Positions 1-6,742 are shown, counted from the first letter of the stretch. The stretch is DNA of 7,848 nucleotides from Syntrophorhabdus sp. (GCA_020724025.1 DYHU01000177.1:1-7848); one strand, 5' to 3'. A program made the numbers and translations. The notes: generated by a model from the sequence alone, not told the origin.

Positions 1-1352
1 TTTGGGTCAAAAAGTTGCTTGATCCGTCTCATGACCTGAAGACTCTCCCCGTGCTCCTGAAGCATAAATTTTCGCTTACCGATTCCCACCCCATGTTCTC
101 CCGTCGCTGTTCCCCCCAGCGAAATGGCATGAGAAATGATCTCCTCATTGACCTTATCCTTCGTTAAAATAAAAACTGGATCATCGAAATTTCCGGGGAT
201 AACCAGGTGGAGATTGCCGTCTCCTGCATGTCCCAAAAAATATCCTTTCATCTCATACTTTTTAATGGTCTCTTTGGCGAAGTACACCATCTGAGGATAC
301 TTTGAGATAGGGACAGCCGTATCGATAATTAAGAAAGCACAGCCGGGGTTATTTCTTTTCATTAACTCAAAGGCCTGATGACGGGCCTCCCAAAGTCGGG
401 CTCTTTCATCCCGGCCTATGCCAGACTCAAAGTTTATGGAGCGGTTGGCCTGACATATCCCCTCCGTCTGATTCAAGTCCTCTTTTAAGCTTTCTTCGCT
501 CGCCCCCGTAAATTCAATAAAGAGAGTTGGGTTTTCATTCATCTGAAGATGACTTTCTCGGTTGATCACCTCAATGGTCGCTTGATCCAGCAGTTCCAAG
601 GCTGCAGGTTCTAACCCTGCCCCGATCATCTCATAAACTGTATTCGTCGCATCCTCCACCGATTCGAAGGGAACGAGGGCTACGCCAAATTTTTCAGGGA
701 TTCCAGCAAGGCGAAGGGTTGCTTCCGTGACAATCCCTAAAGTTCCTTCAGACCCTACGAAGAGGCGAACCAGATCGTATCCAGAAGAAGTCTTATGGGC
801 AAAGGTACCGGTCCGAATGATCTCTCCTGTGGGAAGGACAACCTCTAACTTCAAAACATTATCTCTCGTTGATCCATATTTAATCGTCCTGATACCACTG
901 GCATTATTCCCAATCATCCCGCCAATGGTTGCATTCGCTCCGGGATCTGGAGCAAAGAAAAGGCCGTAACGGCTCAATGACTTGTTCATATCTTGATATT
1001 TCACCCCTGCCTGAACATCGACTTGAAAAGATTCGGAGCGAATGGCAAGGATTTTATCCATCTGCTGAAAGTCCAGAACGATCCCTTTATATACAGGAAG
1101 AGGATTCCCTTCAATGCTTGTCCCAGCCCCCCATGGCGTCACAGGAATCATCCTTTCATTGGCCATCTTCATGATCGAGCTGACTTCGTCCGCATTCTTG
1201 GGCCATACCACCGCATCTGGAAGGGGCCCCTTATTGTTAGCTTCATCCACGGAATGGAGTTCGAGGTAGGATTGGCCGGTTGAAACTCTCTCTTCTCCAA
1301 CCAACCCTTTTAAAAATTCCAATTCTTTCTCAGTGAAAGGGTTAAAATTCAT
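1..1352 (-). CDS. FAD-binding D-2-hydroxyacid dehydrogenase (D-lactate/glycolate oxidase GlcD/LDHD type), 3' end beyond window
   Basis: Predicted to oxidise a D-2-hydroxyacid such as D-lactate to the 2-oxo acid, with FAD as cofactor and an unknown electron acceptor. An uninterrupted frame runs from the ATG at 1352 through 450 codons to the window edge. The N-terminal FAD-binding (PCMH-type) domain shows TPWGAGTSIEG (residues 72-82), PDPGANATIGG (135-145), GNNASG (148-153) and FVGSEGTLG (198-206). The C-terminal oxidase domain has GHAGDGNLH (374-382), typical of this family. The last readable residues, RRIKQLFDP, normally lie about 15-20 residues from the end, so little is missing. The start is fixed by GGAGGAGAAAG just upstream. 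It begins 15 bases after the LarA-like gene, so the two are probably co-transcribed. The protein has no Fe-S domain within the visible part. The family is firm; lactate as substrate is inferred from the neighbours. Other D-2-hydroxyacids are possible. Confidence 0.93.
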   Translation of the reverse strand, partial: MNFNPFTEKELEFLKGLVGEERVSTGQSYLELHSVDEANNKGPLPDAVVWPKNADEVSSIMKMANERMIPVTPWGAGTSIEGNPLPVYKGIVLDFQQMDKILAIRSESFQVDVQAGVKYQDMNKSLSRYGLFFAPDPGANATIGGMIGNNASGIRTIKYGSTRDNVLKLEVVLPTGEIIRTGTFAHKTSSGYDLVRLFVGSEGTLGIVTEATLRLAGIPEKFGVALVPFESVEDATNTVYEMIGAGLEPAALELLDQATIEVINRESHLQMNENPTLFIEFTGASEESLKEDLNQTEGICQANRSINFESGIGRDERARLWEARHQAFELMKRNNPGCAFLIIDTAVPISKYPQMVYFAKETIKKYEMKGYFLGHAGDGNLHLVIPGNFDDPVFILTKDKVNEEIISHAISLGGTATGEHGVGIGKRKFMLQEHGESLQVMRRIKQLFDP

Positions 1353-1367
1353 CCTCTTTCTCCTCCA

Positions 1368-2636
1368 TCACATCGCCTCATGCCAAGTGTGTCCGATTTT
1401 TCCTCCCTCATCGAAAGTTAAGAGTCCCAATTCCTCTAGAACCTTTAGATCCCCTCTTCCTTCAATCTCCTCCAGAAAAGCTTCAGAAATATCTAACTCT
1501 CCAATTTCGAGGGTATTCTTGATGTGGACCAACCTTGCCTTCTCTGGATCAACAGCACCGATGGTATTCAGAGCAGCCTCCACCACTTCTTTGTCAGTTT
1601 TTAAGACAATAGGAATTCTTCCCTTTTCCGGGGTCATAGCCGTGATAGCATTGATCGATGTGGCCCAGGGATCCATCTTTTTTACAAGCCTTTCAGTTGT
1701 GTAGTCCGCCAAACCAATGCCAACCGCATTTCCATGGGACTCCTCAGTCAAATCCAGGGCAACGATTCTGGTAATCTTTGGCCGTTTGGGTTCCATCTCT
1801 CCGATGAACATGATTCTTCCAATCACATTGGTATCCATTCCAGTGCCACTGATGTTTTTCCCCATTTCATCTACAATCAGAACATCCACCTTATCGAAAG
1901 GAAGCTTCGCCATCCATCTTTTCGCCTTAGCCAATAGTTTTTTTTCTTCAGACAAGAACCGCGATGGCGGAATGGCCTTAAGGTAGGCCGTTTCGTCGTA
2001 AACATTTTCTACGATGCCAACTCCAAACAGGATGGGAACTTTTTCCAAGATGATTCTGCCAATTTCTGGAATGACTTCTCTATATCCGTAATGAACGGTC
2101 TGTTTGTGAACCTCAAGACACCCCTTATGTTTTCCCATTCCGATGGCCATCATTTTCATCAGTCCACTTTCGATCGGTCCTTCAAATTCGGTATGGGGTT
2201 TGATTCGATTCACCACAATGATTCCATCGGCCTCTGCAGCATGTTTGTCCACAAGGATGGGAAAGCCAGAAGAAGACCTCCCAATCTCTATGACCTCCAT
2301 GGAGGAAATGATAGGGGCACCTATAGACTCCTCTGTGATATTCAGGCTCTTCAGAACCTCCAACTGGCCTTCCACAGTCCCCCTCCCATGGCTGCCCATC
2401 GCTGGAAAAAGGAAAGGCCTTGCCGACTTTTCTTTTAGGAATTGAACGAGGTATCTTAGGATTTGATCGATATTGGCAATTCCCCTGCTCCCTGCAGTAA
2501 TTGCAATATGTGCCCTCTCCTCTATGAGAGAGCGAATCTGGATGGACTCCAGTTCTCGACCAAGTGTCTCCTCAATATTAAGCACCTTTGGAGCGTCGAA
2601 CACCTGATGAATTCGATACATCTTGGGGTAGTTCAT
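1368..2636 (-). CDS. LarA-like (DUF2088) nickel-dependent 2-hydroxyacid racemase/epimerase homologue
   Basis: A 422-residue protein resembling the lactate racemase LarA superfamily, whose members use a nickel-pincer nucleotide (NPN) covalently held by a lysine to racemise or epimerise 2-hydroxyacids in the cytoplasm. Visible family features are ITAGSRGIANI (46-56), the GSHGRG histidine (H83), the KPHTEFEGP histidine (H148), the SGLMKMM lysine (K161, candidate NPN attachment site) and a C-terminal half with GKNISGTGMD (259-268) and HGNAVGIGLADYTTERL (301-317). Matching H148 and K161 to LarA H174 and K184 is my alignment by eye; the spacing is 13 here against 10 in LarA, so this is not a classical lactate racemase. 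A strong AAAGGGGAG site precedes the ATG. It lies 50 bases after dctM and 15 before the FAD oxidase gene. No larB, larC or larE cofactor genes are in the window. Family is likely; substrate and even racemase activity are inferred. Confidence 0.82.
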   Translation of the reverse strand: MNYPKMYRIHQVFDAPKVLNIEETLGRELESIQIRSLIEERAHIAITAGSRGIANIDQILRYLVQFLKEKSARPFLFPAMGSHGRGTVEGQLEVLKSLNITEESIGAPIISSMEVIEIGRSSSGFPILVDKHAAEADGIIVVNRIKPHTEFEGPIESGLMKMMAIGMGKHKGCLEVHKQTVHYGYREVIPEIGRIILEKVPILFGVGIVENVYDETAYLKAIPPSRFLSEEKKLLAKAKRWMAKLPFDKVDVLIVDEMGKNISGTGMDTNVIGRIMFIGEMEPKRPKITRIVALDLTEESHGNAVGIGLADYTTERLVKKMDPWATSINAITAMTPEKGRIPIVLKTDKEVVEAALNTIGAVDPEKARLVHIKNTLEIGELDISEAFLEEIEGRGDLKVLEELGLLTFDEGGKIGHTWHEAM

Positions 2637-2686
2637 CTCTCCCCTTTCTTAACATGACAAGCACCTTCTTGTGCTTTTTCTAATCT

Positions 2687-4006
2687 CTATTTCATCATCA
2701 GACTCGGCAGAAAGGTAATCAATTGGGGGAATAGGATGCATAATGTTAGCCCAATAATCTGAAGCCCAACAAATGGGACAACACCCCGATAGATATCGAC
2801 GGTTGTTATCTCAGGGGGGGCAATCCCCTTAAGGTAGAAGATCGAATAGGCAAAGGGCGGTGATAGGAAAGAGATCTGTAAGTTTACAATGACCAGCATG
2901 GCAAACCAGATCGGATCAAAACCGAGGGCATTGGCAATGGGAGTATATATTGGAACGATAATGAACACGATTCCTATCCAGTCGATGAACATCCCAAGGA
3001 CAATCAGAATGGCCATCATGGCTGACAAAATACCCCATTTCCCAAACGGGAGGCCAAGCACAAGTTCATTTACGATCTTATCTCCCCCCATGGCGACAAA
3101 GGTGCTGGTAAAAAAACCTGCTCCGACGGCAATGATCATGATCATGCTGGTGATCTGCAGAGTACTTTTACAGGCTTCTTTGACAACTTGGAAATTCAAT
3201 TGTCGGTAGGCGGCAGCGAGGATAATGCTTGCAATTGCACCCATTGCCGCCGCTTCTGTCACAGATGCGACTCCAAAGAAGATGGTTCCCAAAACCGCAA
3301 AAATGAGGAAGAGGGGTGGAAGGATGGAGGTGAGAAGTAATATGACTTTCTTGCCTAACGGGACTCTCCTTTCCTCAAGAGGGATCGGAGGCCCGTCCTG
3401 GGGCCTGAGATAACATCTGATACCAATATAAGTAAGGTAAAGGAGCGAGAGTAGAATACCCGGGATAAACGCAGCCATAAGGAGCTTGGCTACAGAAATG
3501 CCAGCCGTGGGTCCATACATGACGATCATGATACTGGGTGGAATCAGGATGCCAAGGGTTCCTCCTGCACAGATGGTGCCGCACAAAAGGGGTTTATTAA
3601 ACTTGCGCTTAAGCATGGCGGGAATGGCGAGGAGACCGATGGTTACCTCCGAGGCTCCCACTACCCCGGTGGCCGCGGCAAAGATCGTGCAGATGGCTAT
3701 GGTGGCCATACCTAATCCCCCCCTAAGGCCACCTAACCACAGATACATGGAGCTAAAGAGCCTTTCAGCCACCCCCGACTTTTCCATAAATACACCCATA
3801 AATAGGAACAAAGGGACGGCCAGAAGCACATACTCTTTCATCAGGGTCAACAGACGGAGAATAAAAAAACCGAATATCTCTGGACCGATAAATATGAGAC
3901 CGAAGAGCATGGATAGCCCACCTAAAACGAAAGCGGTGGGATAACCGATAAGAATCCCGGTAAGAACTCCAGCAAACATTAATAGGGTAATGACCTCTGG
4001 ACTCAT
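2687..4006 (-). CDS. dctM: TRAP transporter large membrane subunit DctM
   Basis: The 439-residue ion-translocating subunit of a tripartite ATP-independent periplasmic transporter, which uses a sodium or proton gradient to import a carboxylate delivered by DctP. It is hydrophobic throughout, with about a dozen membrane segments, and has the usual family length. Signature stretches are AIPAMLKRKF (127-136), CAGGTLGILIPPSIM (146-160), the helix-breaking GVASVTEAAAMGA (245-257) near the middle, and FLSPPFAYSIFYLKG (380-394) near the end. Its ATG overlaps the dctQ stop as ATGA (4006-4003), so translation is coupled. The downstream LarA-like gene follows after 50 bases. Overall style suggests the branch with keto-/hydroxy-acid and mannitol/chloroaromatic-type DctM proteins, judged by eye only. 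Confidence 0.96.
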   Translation of the reverse strand: MSPEVITLLMFAGVLTGILIGYPTAFVLGGLSMLFGLIFIGPEIFGFFILRLLTLMKEYVLLAVPLFLFMGVFMEKSGVAERLFSSMYLWLGGLRGGLGMATIAICTIFAAATGVVGASEVTIGLLAIPAMLKRKFNKPLLCGTICAGGTLGILIPPSIMIVMYGPTAGISVAKLLMAAFIPGILLSLLYLTYIGIRCYLRPQDGPPIPLEERRVPLGKKVILLLTSILPPLFLIFAVLGTIFFGVASVTEAAAMGAIASIILAAAYRQLNFQVVKEACKSTLQITSMIMIIAVGAGFFTSTFVAMGGDKIVNELVLGLPFGKWGILSAMMAILIVLGMFIDWIGIVFIIVPIYTPIANALGFDPIWFAMLVIVNLQISFLSPPFAYSIFYLKGIAPPEITTVDIYRGVVPFVGLQIIGLTLCILFPQLITFLPSLMMK

Positions 4007-4509
4007 ACTGTTTTTCCCTTTATGAGGACCGATAGGGAACGGATAAATTCAGCAGTACCCTGCAACAAGAGAAGGAAAGTACCTATCGGCATAACGGTTT
4101 TAAATGGATAGATGGGTGGCCTCCAGTAGCTCTCCAAAGACTTCTCGGCAATAGACCAGGAAAGGTAAACGTATGGGATTAAGTTGTAGAGAAGTCCTAT
4201 CCAGAGAGGAAAGAAAAAAATCAGGGTGAAGATGACATCAATGAGAGCCTGAGTTCGTAGTGAAAATCGATTGTAGATGATGTCTATTCTTACATGACCC
4301 TTCCTCCGAAGGGTATAGGCGGCCCCTACAAAGAAAAATGTACCACCCAGCATGTAACTGATATCATAGGCCCATTGCGTCGGGGCATTAAAGACATACC
4401 TCATTAATACTTCATAGCCCATCATGATTGTTATTACCAAGACGATCCAAGATATTCCCTTGCCCGTCCACTCACTGATGCTATCAAGTATATCGAGGAA
4501 GGCTTTCAT
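4003..4509 (-). CDS. dctQ: TRAP transporter small membrane subunit DctQ
   Basis: The small four-helix subunit that pairs with DctM. Counted from the chosen start, hydrophobic segments lie near residues 19-37, 51-67, 88-109 and 137-157. The family pattern EVLMRYVFNAPTQWAYDIS is followed by GAAYTLRRKGHVRIDI. I start it at the ATG at 4509 (MKAFLDILDS), because AAGGA sits 8 bases upstream. The frame is open to an ATG at 4554, which would add 15 residues (MKGVALSLSQVRMKE), but that ATG lacks a ribosome binding site and lies in the loop of a strong hairpin (4535-4576). An ATG at 4518 is too close to the AAGG to use it. The stop overlaps the dctM start by 4 bases. With this start the gap to dctP is 90 bases. 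Confidence 0.92.
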   Translation of the reverse strand: MKAFLDILDSISEWTGKGISWIVLVITIMMGYEVLMRYVFNAPTQWAYDISYMLGGTFFFVGAAYTLRRKGHVRIDIIYNRFSLRTQALIDVIFTLIFFFPLWIGLLYNLIPYVYLSWSIAEKSLESYWRPPIYPFKTVMPIGTFLLLLQGTAEFIRSLSVLIKGKTV

Positions 4510-4534
4510 CTCTTTCATCCTTACTTGACTCAAT

Positions 4535-4576
4535 GACAAGGCCACCCCTTTCATTCAGGAAGGGGATGACCTTGTC
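4535..4576 (-). promoter_or_regulatory. Intercistronic stem-loop between dctP and dctQ
   Basis: On the minus-strand transcript, an 18-base arm (4576-4559, beginning GACAAGGUCAUCCCC) pairs with 4552-4535 (ending GGCCUUGUC). There are 15 Watson-Crick pairs, two G-U wobbles, one C-A mismatch and a 6-base loop. No U-run follows, so it is not a typical intrinsic terminator. It sits 24 bases after the dctP stop codon. Hairpins here in transport operons commonly protect the upstream binding-protein message and give more binding protein than permease; that role is inferred. Confidence 0.7.
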
Positions 4577-4599
4577 TATTTGAAAAACGATAACTCTTC

Positions 4600-5649
4600 T
4601 TAATACTGGGGCGTCATCAAGTCTCGATAAAGCTTGTATGACTTCATCCAAGCCCTCTGGGACTTCAAGACTTTGGCAAAGAAGGGATCTTTTGCTGCCT
4701 TCTTATCAAAAAATTCATCTGCTATCTTTGCAAGTTGTTGCTGCACTTTGGGGTCAAGGTAATTAATCACCGTCCCATATTCTTTAAACTTCTCAAGAGC
4801 CGGGCCGTCCAGCCAGACCGCTCTCGATAATGTTCTTACTGTGGTCACCTGGCATGCATACTTAACAATGGCCTGCAAATCTGGAGTGAGTTTATCCCAT
4901 GCTTTCTTATTCACATACAGGTCTAAAACCGTACTCGGTTGATGGATACCCGGGACCGCAAGGTATTTACAAACTTCGTGAAAGCCAAGATCGCGGTCAA
5001 TGTTGGGCAGGCTGAATTCTGCGGCATCGAGAACCTTTCTCTGGAGCGATGGAATGATCTCCGCTCCGGGTAAGGTAACGACTGAGGCGCCCATACCCGA
5101 AAGAATCTCACCCCAAAAGGCAAATGTTCTAAATTTGAGCCCCTTGAAATCCTCAAGCTTTGTAATAGGCTTATGGGACCAGGCAAAATCCTCTGGAGGA
5201 ATCATTCCGCATGGAGCGACAAAACCCAAATTATATTTGGCATACATCTCTGCCATCAACTTAAGGCCCTCTCCTTCATAGAACCAAGCGAGATAAGGTT
5301 CAGCTGTAAAACCCATAGGAATAGCGGCAAAAAGAGGACCAGAAGGTTCCTTGCCAATCCAGTATCCCGATGACCCATGGGCCGCCTCCACCGTTCCCGC
5401 ATGCACCGCATCAAATACTTCCAGTGCACCCATGATCGCCCCGCCCGGATACGACGTAATCTGCAACCTTCCTCCGCTCATCTCGTTCACAATCTGGGTA
5501 AACAAGTCTGCTGACCACTGAAGAATCGTTCCCTTCGGCCATGTGGTGGGCATCCTCCATTTGATTGGCTCTACCGCAGAAGCGCTTAATGATAACCCAA
5601 ACAAGAATGACACGATAATTAAGATTGATAGGATTCCTTTCGTCTTCAT
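4600..5649 (-). CDS. dctP: TRAP transporter periplasmic substrate-binding protein DctP (keto-/hydroxy-acid type)
   Basis: The 349-residue periplasmic receptor that captures the substrate for DctQM. It has a clear signal peptide: MKTK, a hydrophobic stretch at residues 5-22, and a likely cleavage after SASA (residue 25), leaving VEPIKWRMPTTWPKG. The mature protein shows family features: ALEVFDAVHAGTVEAAHG (75-92), YWIGKEPSGPLFAAIPMGF (96-114), LKGLKFR-like LEDFKGLKFR (165-174) whose Arg174 should contact the substrate carboxylate, and LPGAEIIPSLQRKVLDAAEF (193-212). The layout resembles TakP (2-oxo acids) and the Thermus calcium-lactate binding protein more than C4-dicarboxylate DctP; this comparison is from memory. 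The ATG is set by GGAGG (5657-5661) 7 bases upstream. It is the first transport gene, following the regulator after 228 bases that contain a promoter candidate and an inverted repeat. Confidence 0.95.
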   Translation of the reverse strand: MKTKGILSILIIVSFLFGLSLSASAVEPIKWRMPTTWPKGTILQWSADLFTQIVNEMSGGRLQITSYPGGAIMGALEVFDAVHAGTVEAAHGSSGYWIGKEPSGPLFAAIPMGFTAEPYLAWFYEGEGLKLMAEMYAKYNLGFVAPCGMIPPEDFAWSHKPITKLEDFKGLKFRTFAFWGEILSGMGASVVTLPGAEIIPSLQRKVLDAAEFSLPNIDRDLGFHEVCKYLAVPGIHQPSTVLDLYVNKKAWDKLTPDLQAIVKYACQVTTVRTLSRAVWLDGPALEKFKEYGTVINYLDPKVQQQLAKIADEFFDKKAAKDPFFAKVLKSQRAWMKSYKLYRDLMTPQY

Positions 5650-5656
5650 TGAGCTC

Positions 5657-5664
5657 CCTCCTTT
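5657..5664 (-). promoter_or_regulatory. Strong ribosome binding site of dctP
   Basis: AAAGGAGG reads on the minus strand, with GGAGG 7 bases before the dctP ATG. It is close to the ideal anti-16S match and fits high expression of the binding protein. The corresponding dctQ site is clearly weaker. Confidence 0.8.
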
Positions 5665-5706
5665 CTCAAAACGAGTTGCATTTCAAAAGTTCCACAATGG
5701 ATTTAG

Positions 5707-5748
5707 GATAGCCCTCAAAGGAGATATCGTACCCCTTTGAGGGCTATC
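5707..5748. promoter_or_regulatory. 15-bp perfect inverted repeat in the dctP leader (operator or RNA hairpin)
   Basis: The arms GATAGCCCTCAAAGG (5707-5721) and CCTTTGAGGGCTATC (5734-5748) are exact reverse complements around a 12-base spacer. The repeat starts 58 bases upstream of the dctP ATG. Neither strand has a convincing T-run after the stem, so an intrinsic terminator is unlikely. It could be the operator of the cupin regulator encoded just upstream, a leader hairpin affecting mRNA stability, or a two-copy inverted REP-type element. The structure is seen; the role is not known. Confidence 0.75.
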
Positions 5749-5801
5749 TTCGGCATTTTGAGAAGCCTCTTTTTCATAAAGGTCCTTATGTTGGAACTCG
5801 A

Positions 5802-5830
5802 ATTGTGTTTCGATCATTTCTCAATCTCAA
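5802..5830 (-). promoter_or_regulatory. Candidate sigma-70-type promoter for the dctPQM operon
   Basis: On the minus strand, TTGAGA (5830-5825, 5 of 6 to TTGACA) is followed after exactly 17 bases by CACAAT (5807-5802, 4 of 6 to TATAAT). Transcription would start near 5795, giving a leader of roughly 145 bases that includes the 5707-5748 inverted repeat. A second TTGAGA lies directly after the first. The match is modest and read-through from the regulator gene is also possible. Confidence 0.35.
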
Positions 5831-5877
5831 ATCACATATCGAAAGGGGTGATCATTAGAAATCCGTCCAATAAGAGT

Positions 5878-6501
5878 TTAAGTTTCTAAAGTGTACATTG
5901 GTTTTTTTGTGTATGGAGAAAGAATAATAAGTAGTTTTACTTCCTCGTTTTCTTTTGCACAAATACCTTTATGTGGAACGTTAGGATCAAGGTATAAACA
6001 ATCGCCTTCTTTAACGTAATATTTTTCATCGTTATAAAAAAAGATCATATCCCCTTTTAACACATATAAGAATTCTTCCCCATCGTGAGTCATATAAGGA
6101 ATCTTGTCAGGATCTAATTTTTTAGGTAACGTTAAAACGAGTGGCTCCATAACTTTATCACTATATTTGTGAGCTACTGTTTGATAAATATACCCTAATG
6201 AAGAAAAATCCCTTATAATTTCTTTCCTTTCATTTTCCCTAATGATGGATATGCCAGTTTGTCGATTTTCTTCTCCGAAGAAATAAGAAATATGGATATT
6301 TAAAGCCTTCGCAATTTTTGCTAAGGTGGGTATTGGAGGAGGTGCTTTACTATTCTCAATTCTTGATAAATAGCCTAGGGTTAATTTTGTTCTGTGACTC
6401 AACTCTTTAATTGTTAATTTTTTCTTTTTGCGTAATTCTTTAATTTTTTGGCAAATATCAATATATTCCATTTTTATTAACGTTATTGAGGAATTGAACA
6501 A
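5878..6501 (-). CDS. XRE-family transcriptional regulator with C-terminal cupin sensor domain
   Basis: A 207-residue cytoplasmic DNA-binding regulator. The helix-turn-helix (about residues 15-75) reads KIKELRKKKKLTIKELSHRT, then LGYLSRIENSKAPPPIPTLA and LNIHISYFF, a standard HTH_3 pattern. The cupin part (about 136-195) has both motifs: H139-D-G-E-E143 with FLYVLKG, and EGDCLYLDPNVPH177, so a metal or ligand pocket is plausible. Such proteins usually repress or activate the adjacent catabolic genes; here that would be dctPQM and the two enzymes, which lie downstream in the same direction. The frame as given starts at a TTG (6501) with a weak GAAGAAA before it. An ATG at 6471 (MEYIDICQ) removes 10 residues, keeps the whole domain, but has no ribosome binding site. 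Base composition is far more AT-rich than its neighbours, suggesting separate acquisition. Confidence 0.93.
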   Translation of the reverse strand: MFNSSITLIKMEYIDICQKIKELRKKKKLTIKELSHRTKLTLGYLSRIENSKAPPPIPTLAKIAKALNIHISYFFGEENRQTGISIIRENERKEIIRDFSSLGYIYQTVAHKYSDKVMEPLVLTLPKKLDPDKIPYMTHDGEEFLYVLKGDMIFFYNDEKYYVKEGDCLYLDPNVPHKGICAKENEEVKLLIILSPYTKKPMYTLET

Positions 6502-6522
6502 ATTTCTTCAAGAAGTGTTTGT

Positions 6523-6551
6523 TTAATAGCAATATTCTATTAAATTGTCAA
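6523..6551 (-). promoter_or_regulatory. Candidate promoter of the XRE-cupin regulator
   Basis: On the minus strand a perfect TTGACA (6551-6546) is followed after 17 bases by TATTAA (6528-6523, 4 of 6 to TATAAT). Transcription would start near 6516, leaving a leader of about 15 bases to the TTG start or 45 to the ATG at 6471. The surrounding DNA is extremely AT-rich, which makes chance matches to the -10 element common; the exact -35 and the correct spacing are the real support. Confidence 0.5.
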
Positions 6552-6572
6552 TTAAAATATTACTATTAGGAA

Positions 6573-6588
6573 ATAAATTTAAATTTAT
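6573..6588. promoter_or_regulatory. 16-bp perfect palindrome in the divergent spacer, possible operator
   Basis: ATAAATTTAAATTTAT is identical on both strands and lies about 22 bases upstream of the regulator's -35 candidate. A related half site, AAATTTAT followed by TCAAT, recurs at 6634-6646; the first copy continues as CAAT. Dimeric XRE regulators bind palindromes, so it may be an autoregulatory operator. The region is only about 12-15% GC in the lines counted, so a chance palindrome is not excluded. Confidence 0.35.
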
Positions 6589-6742
6589 CAATAAAAACAA
6601 TGAGATAAAAATTATATATTTTTTACTAAAAGAAAATTTATTCAATCTTTAAGATCACAAATATAGAATTACACCCAGATCTATTCTTGATTTTTCAATT
6701 GACCTCTGTTAATTTTCATCTACCATGAAATGAGGTGAAACG

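Noticed and set aside
1333..1704. 123-codon open frame on the plus strand opposite the LarA-like gene
   Set aside because: Overlaps the 3' part of a clear minus-strand gene and the start of the oxidase gene; serine-rich low-complexity translation without recognisable motifs.
2659..2680. Short hairpin AAGCAC-CTTCTT-GTGCTT followed by T's on the plus strand, in the dctM to LarA-like gap
   Set aside because: Only 6 bp, and the T-run is on the strand with no upstream gene; on the transcribed minus strand no T-run follows, so a terminator inside the operon is not supported.
3486..3944. 152-codon open frame on the plus strand opposite dctM
   Set aside because: It is antisense to a well-supported membrane protein gene, and its proline/methionine-rich sequence is the mirror of dctM codons; no ribosome binding site or family resemblance.
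5675..5700. Sigma-54-like TGGAAC...TGCA pattern upstream of dctP (minus strand)
   Set aside because: The GG to GC spacing is 12 bases rather than the required 10, and no sigma-54 activator gene is present.
5650..5877. Possible small gene or known riboswitch in the regulator-dctP gap
   Set aside because: No frame with a credible start and ribosome binding site, and no riboswitch consensus that I recognise beyond the inverted repeat already listed.
6714..6730. TTTCAT-CTACC-ATGAAA inverted repeat just before the panE ribosome binding site
   Set aside because: Only 6 bp of A/T-rich stem; too weak to claim as a regulatory structure or riboswitch.
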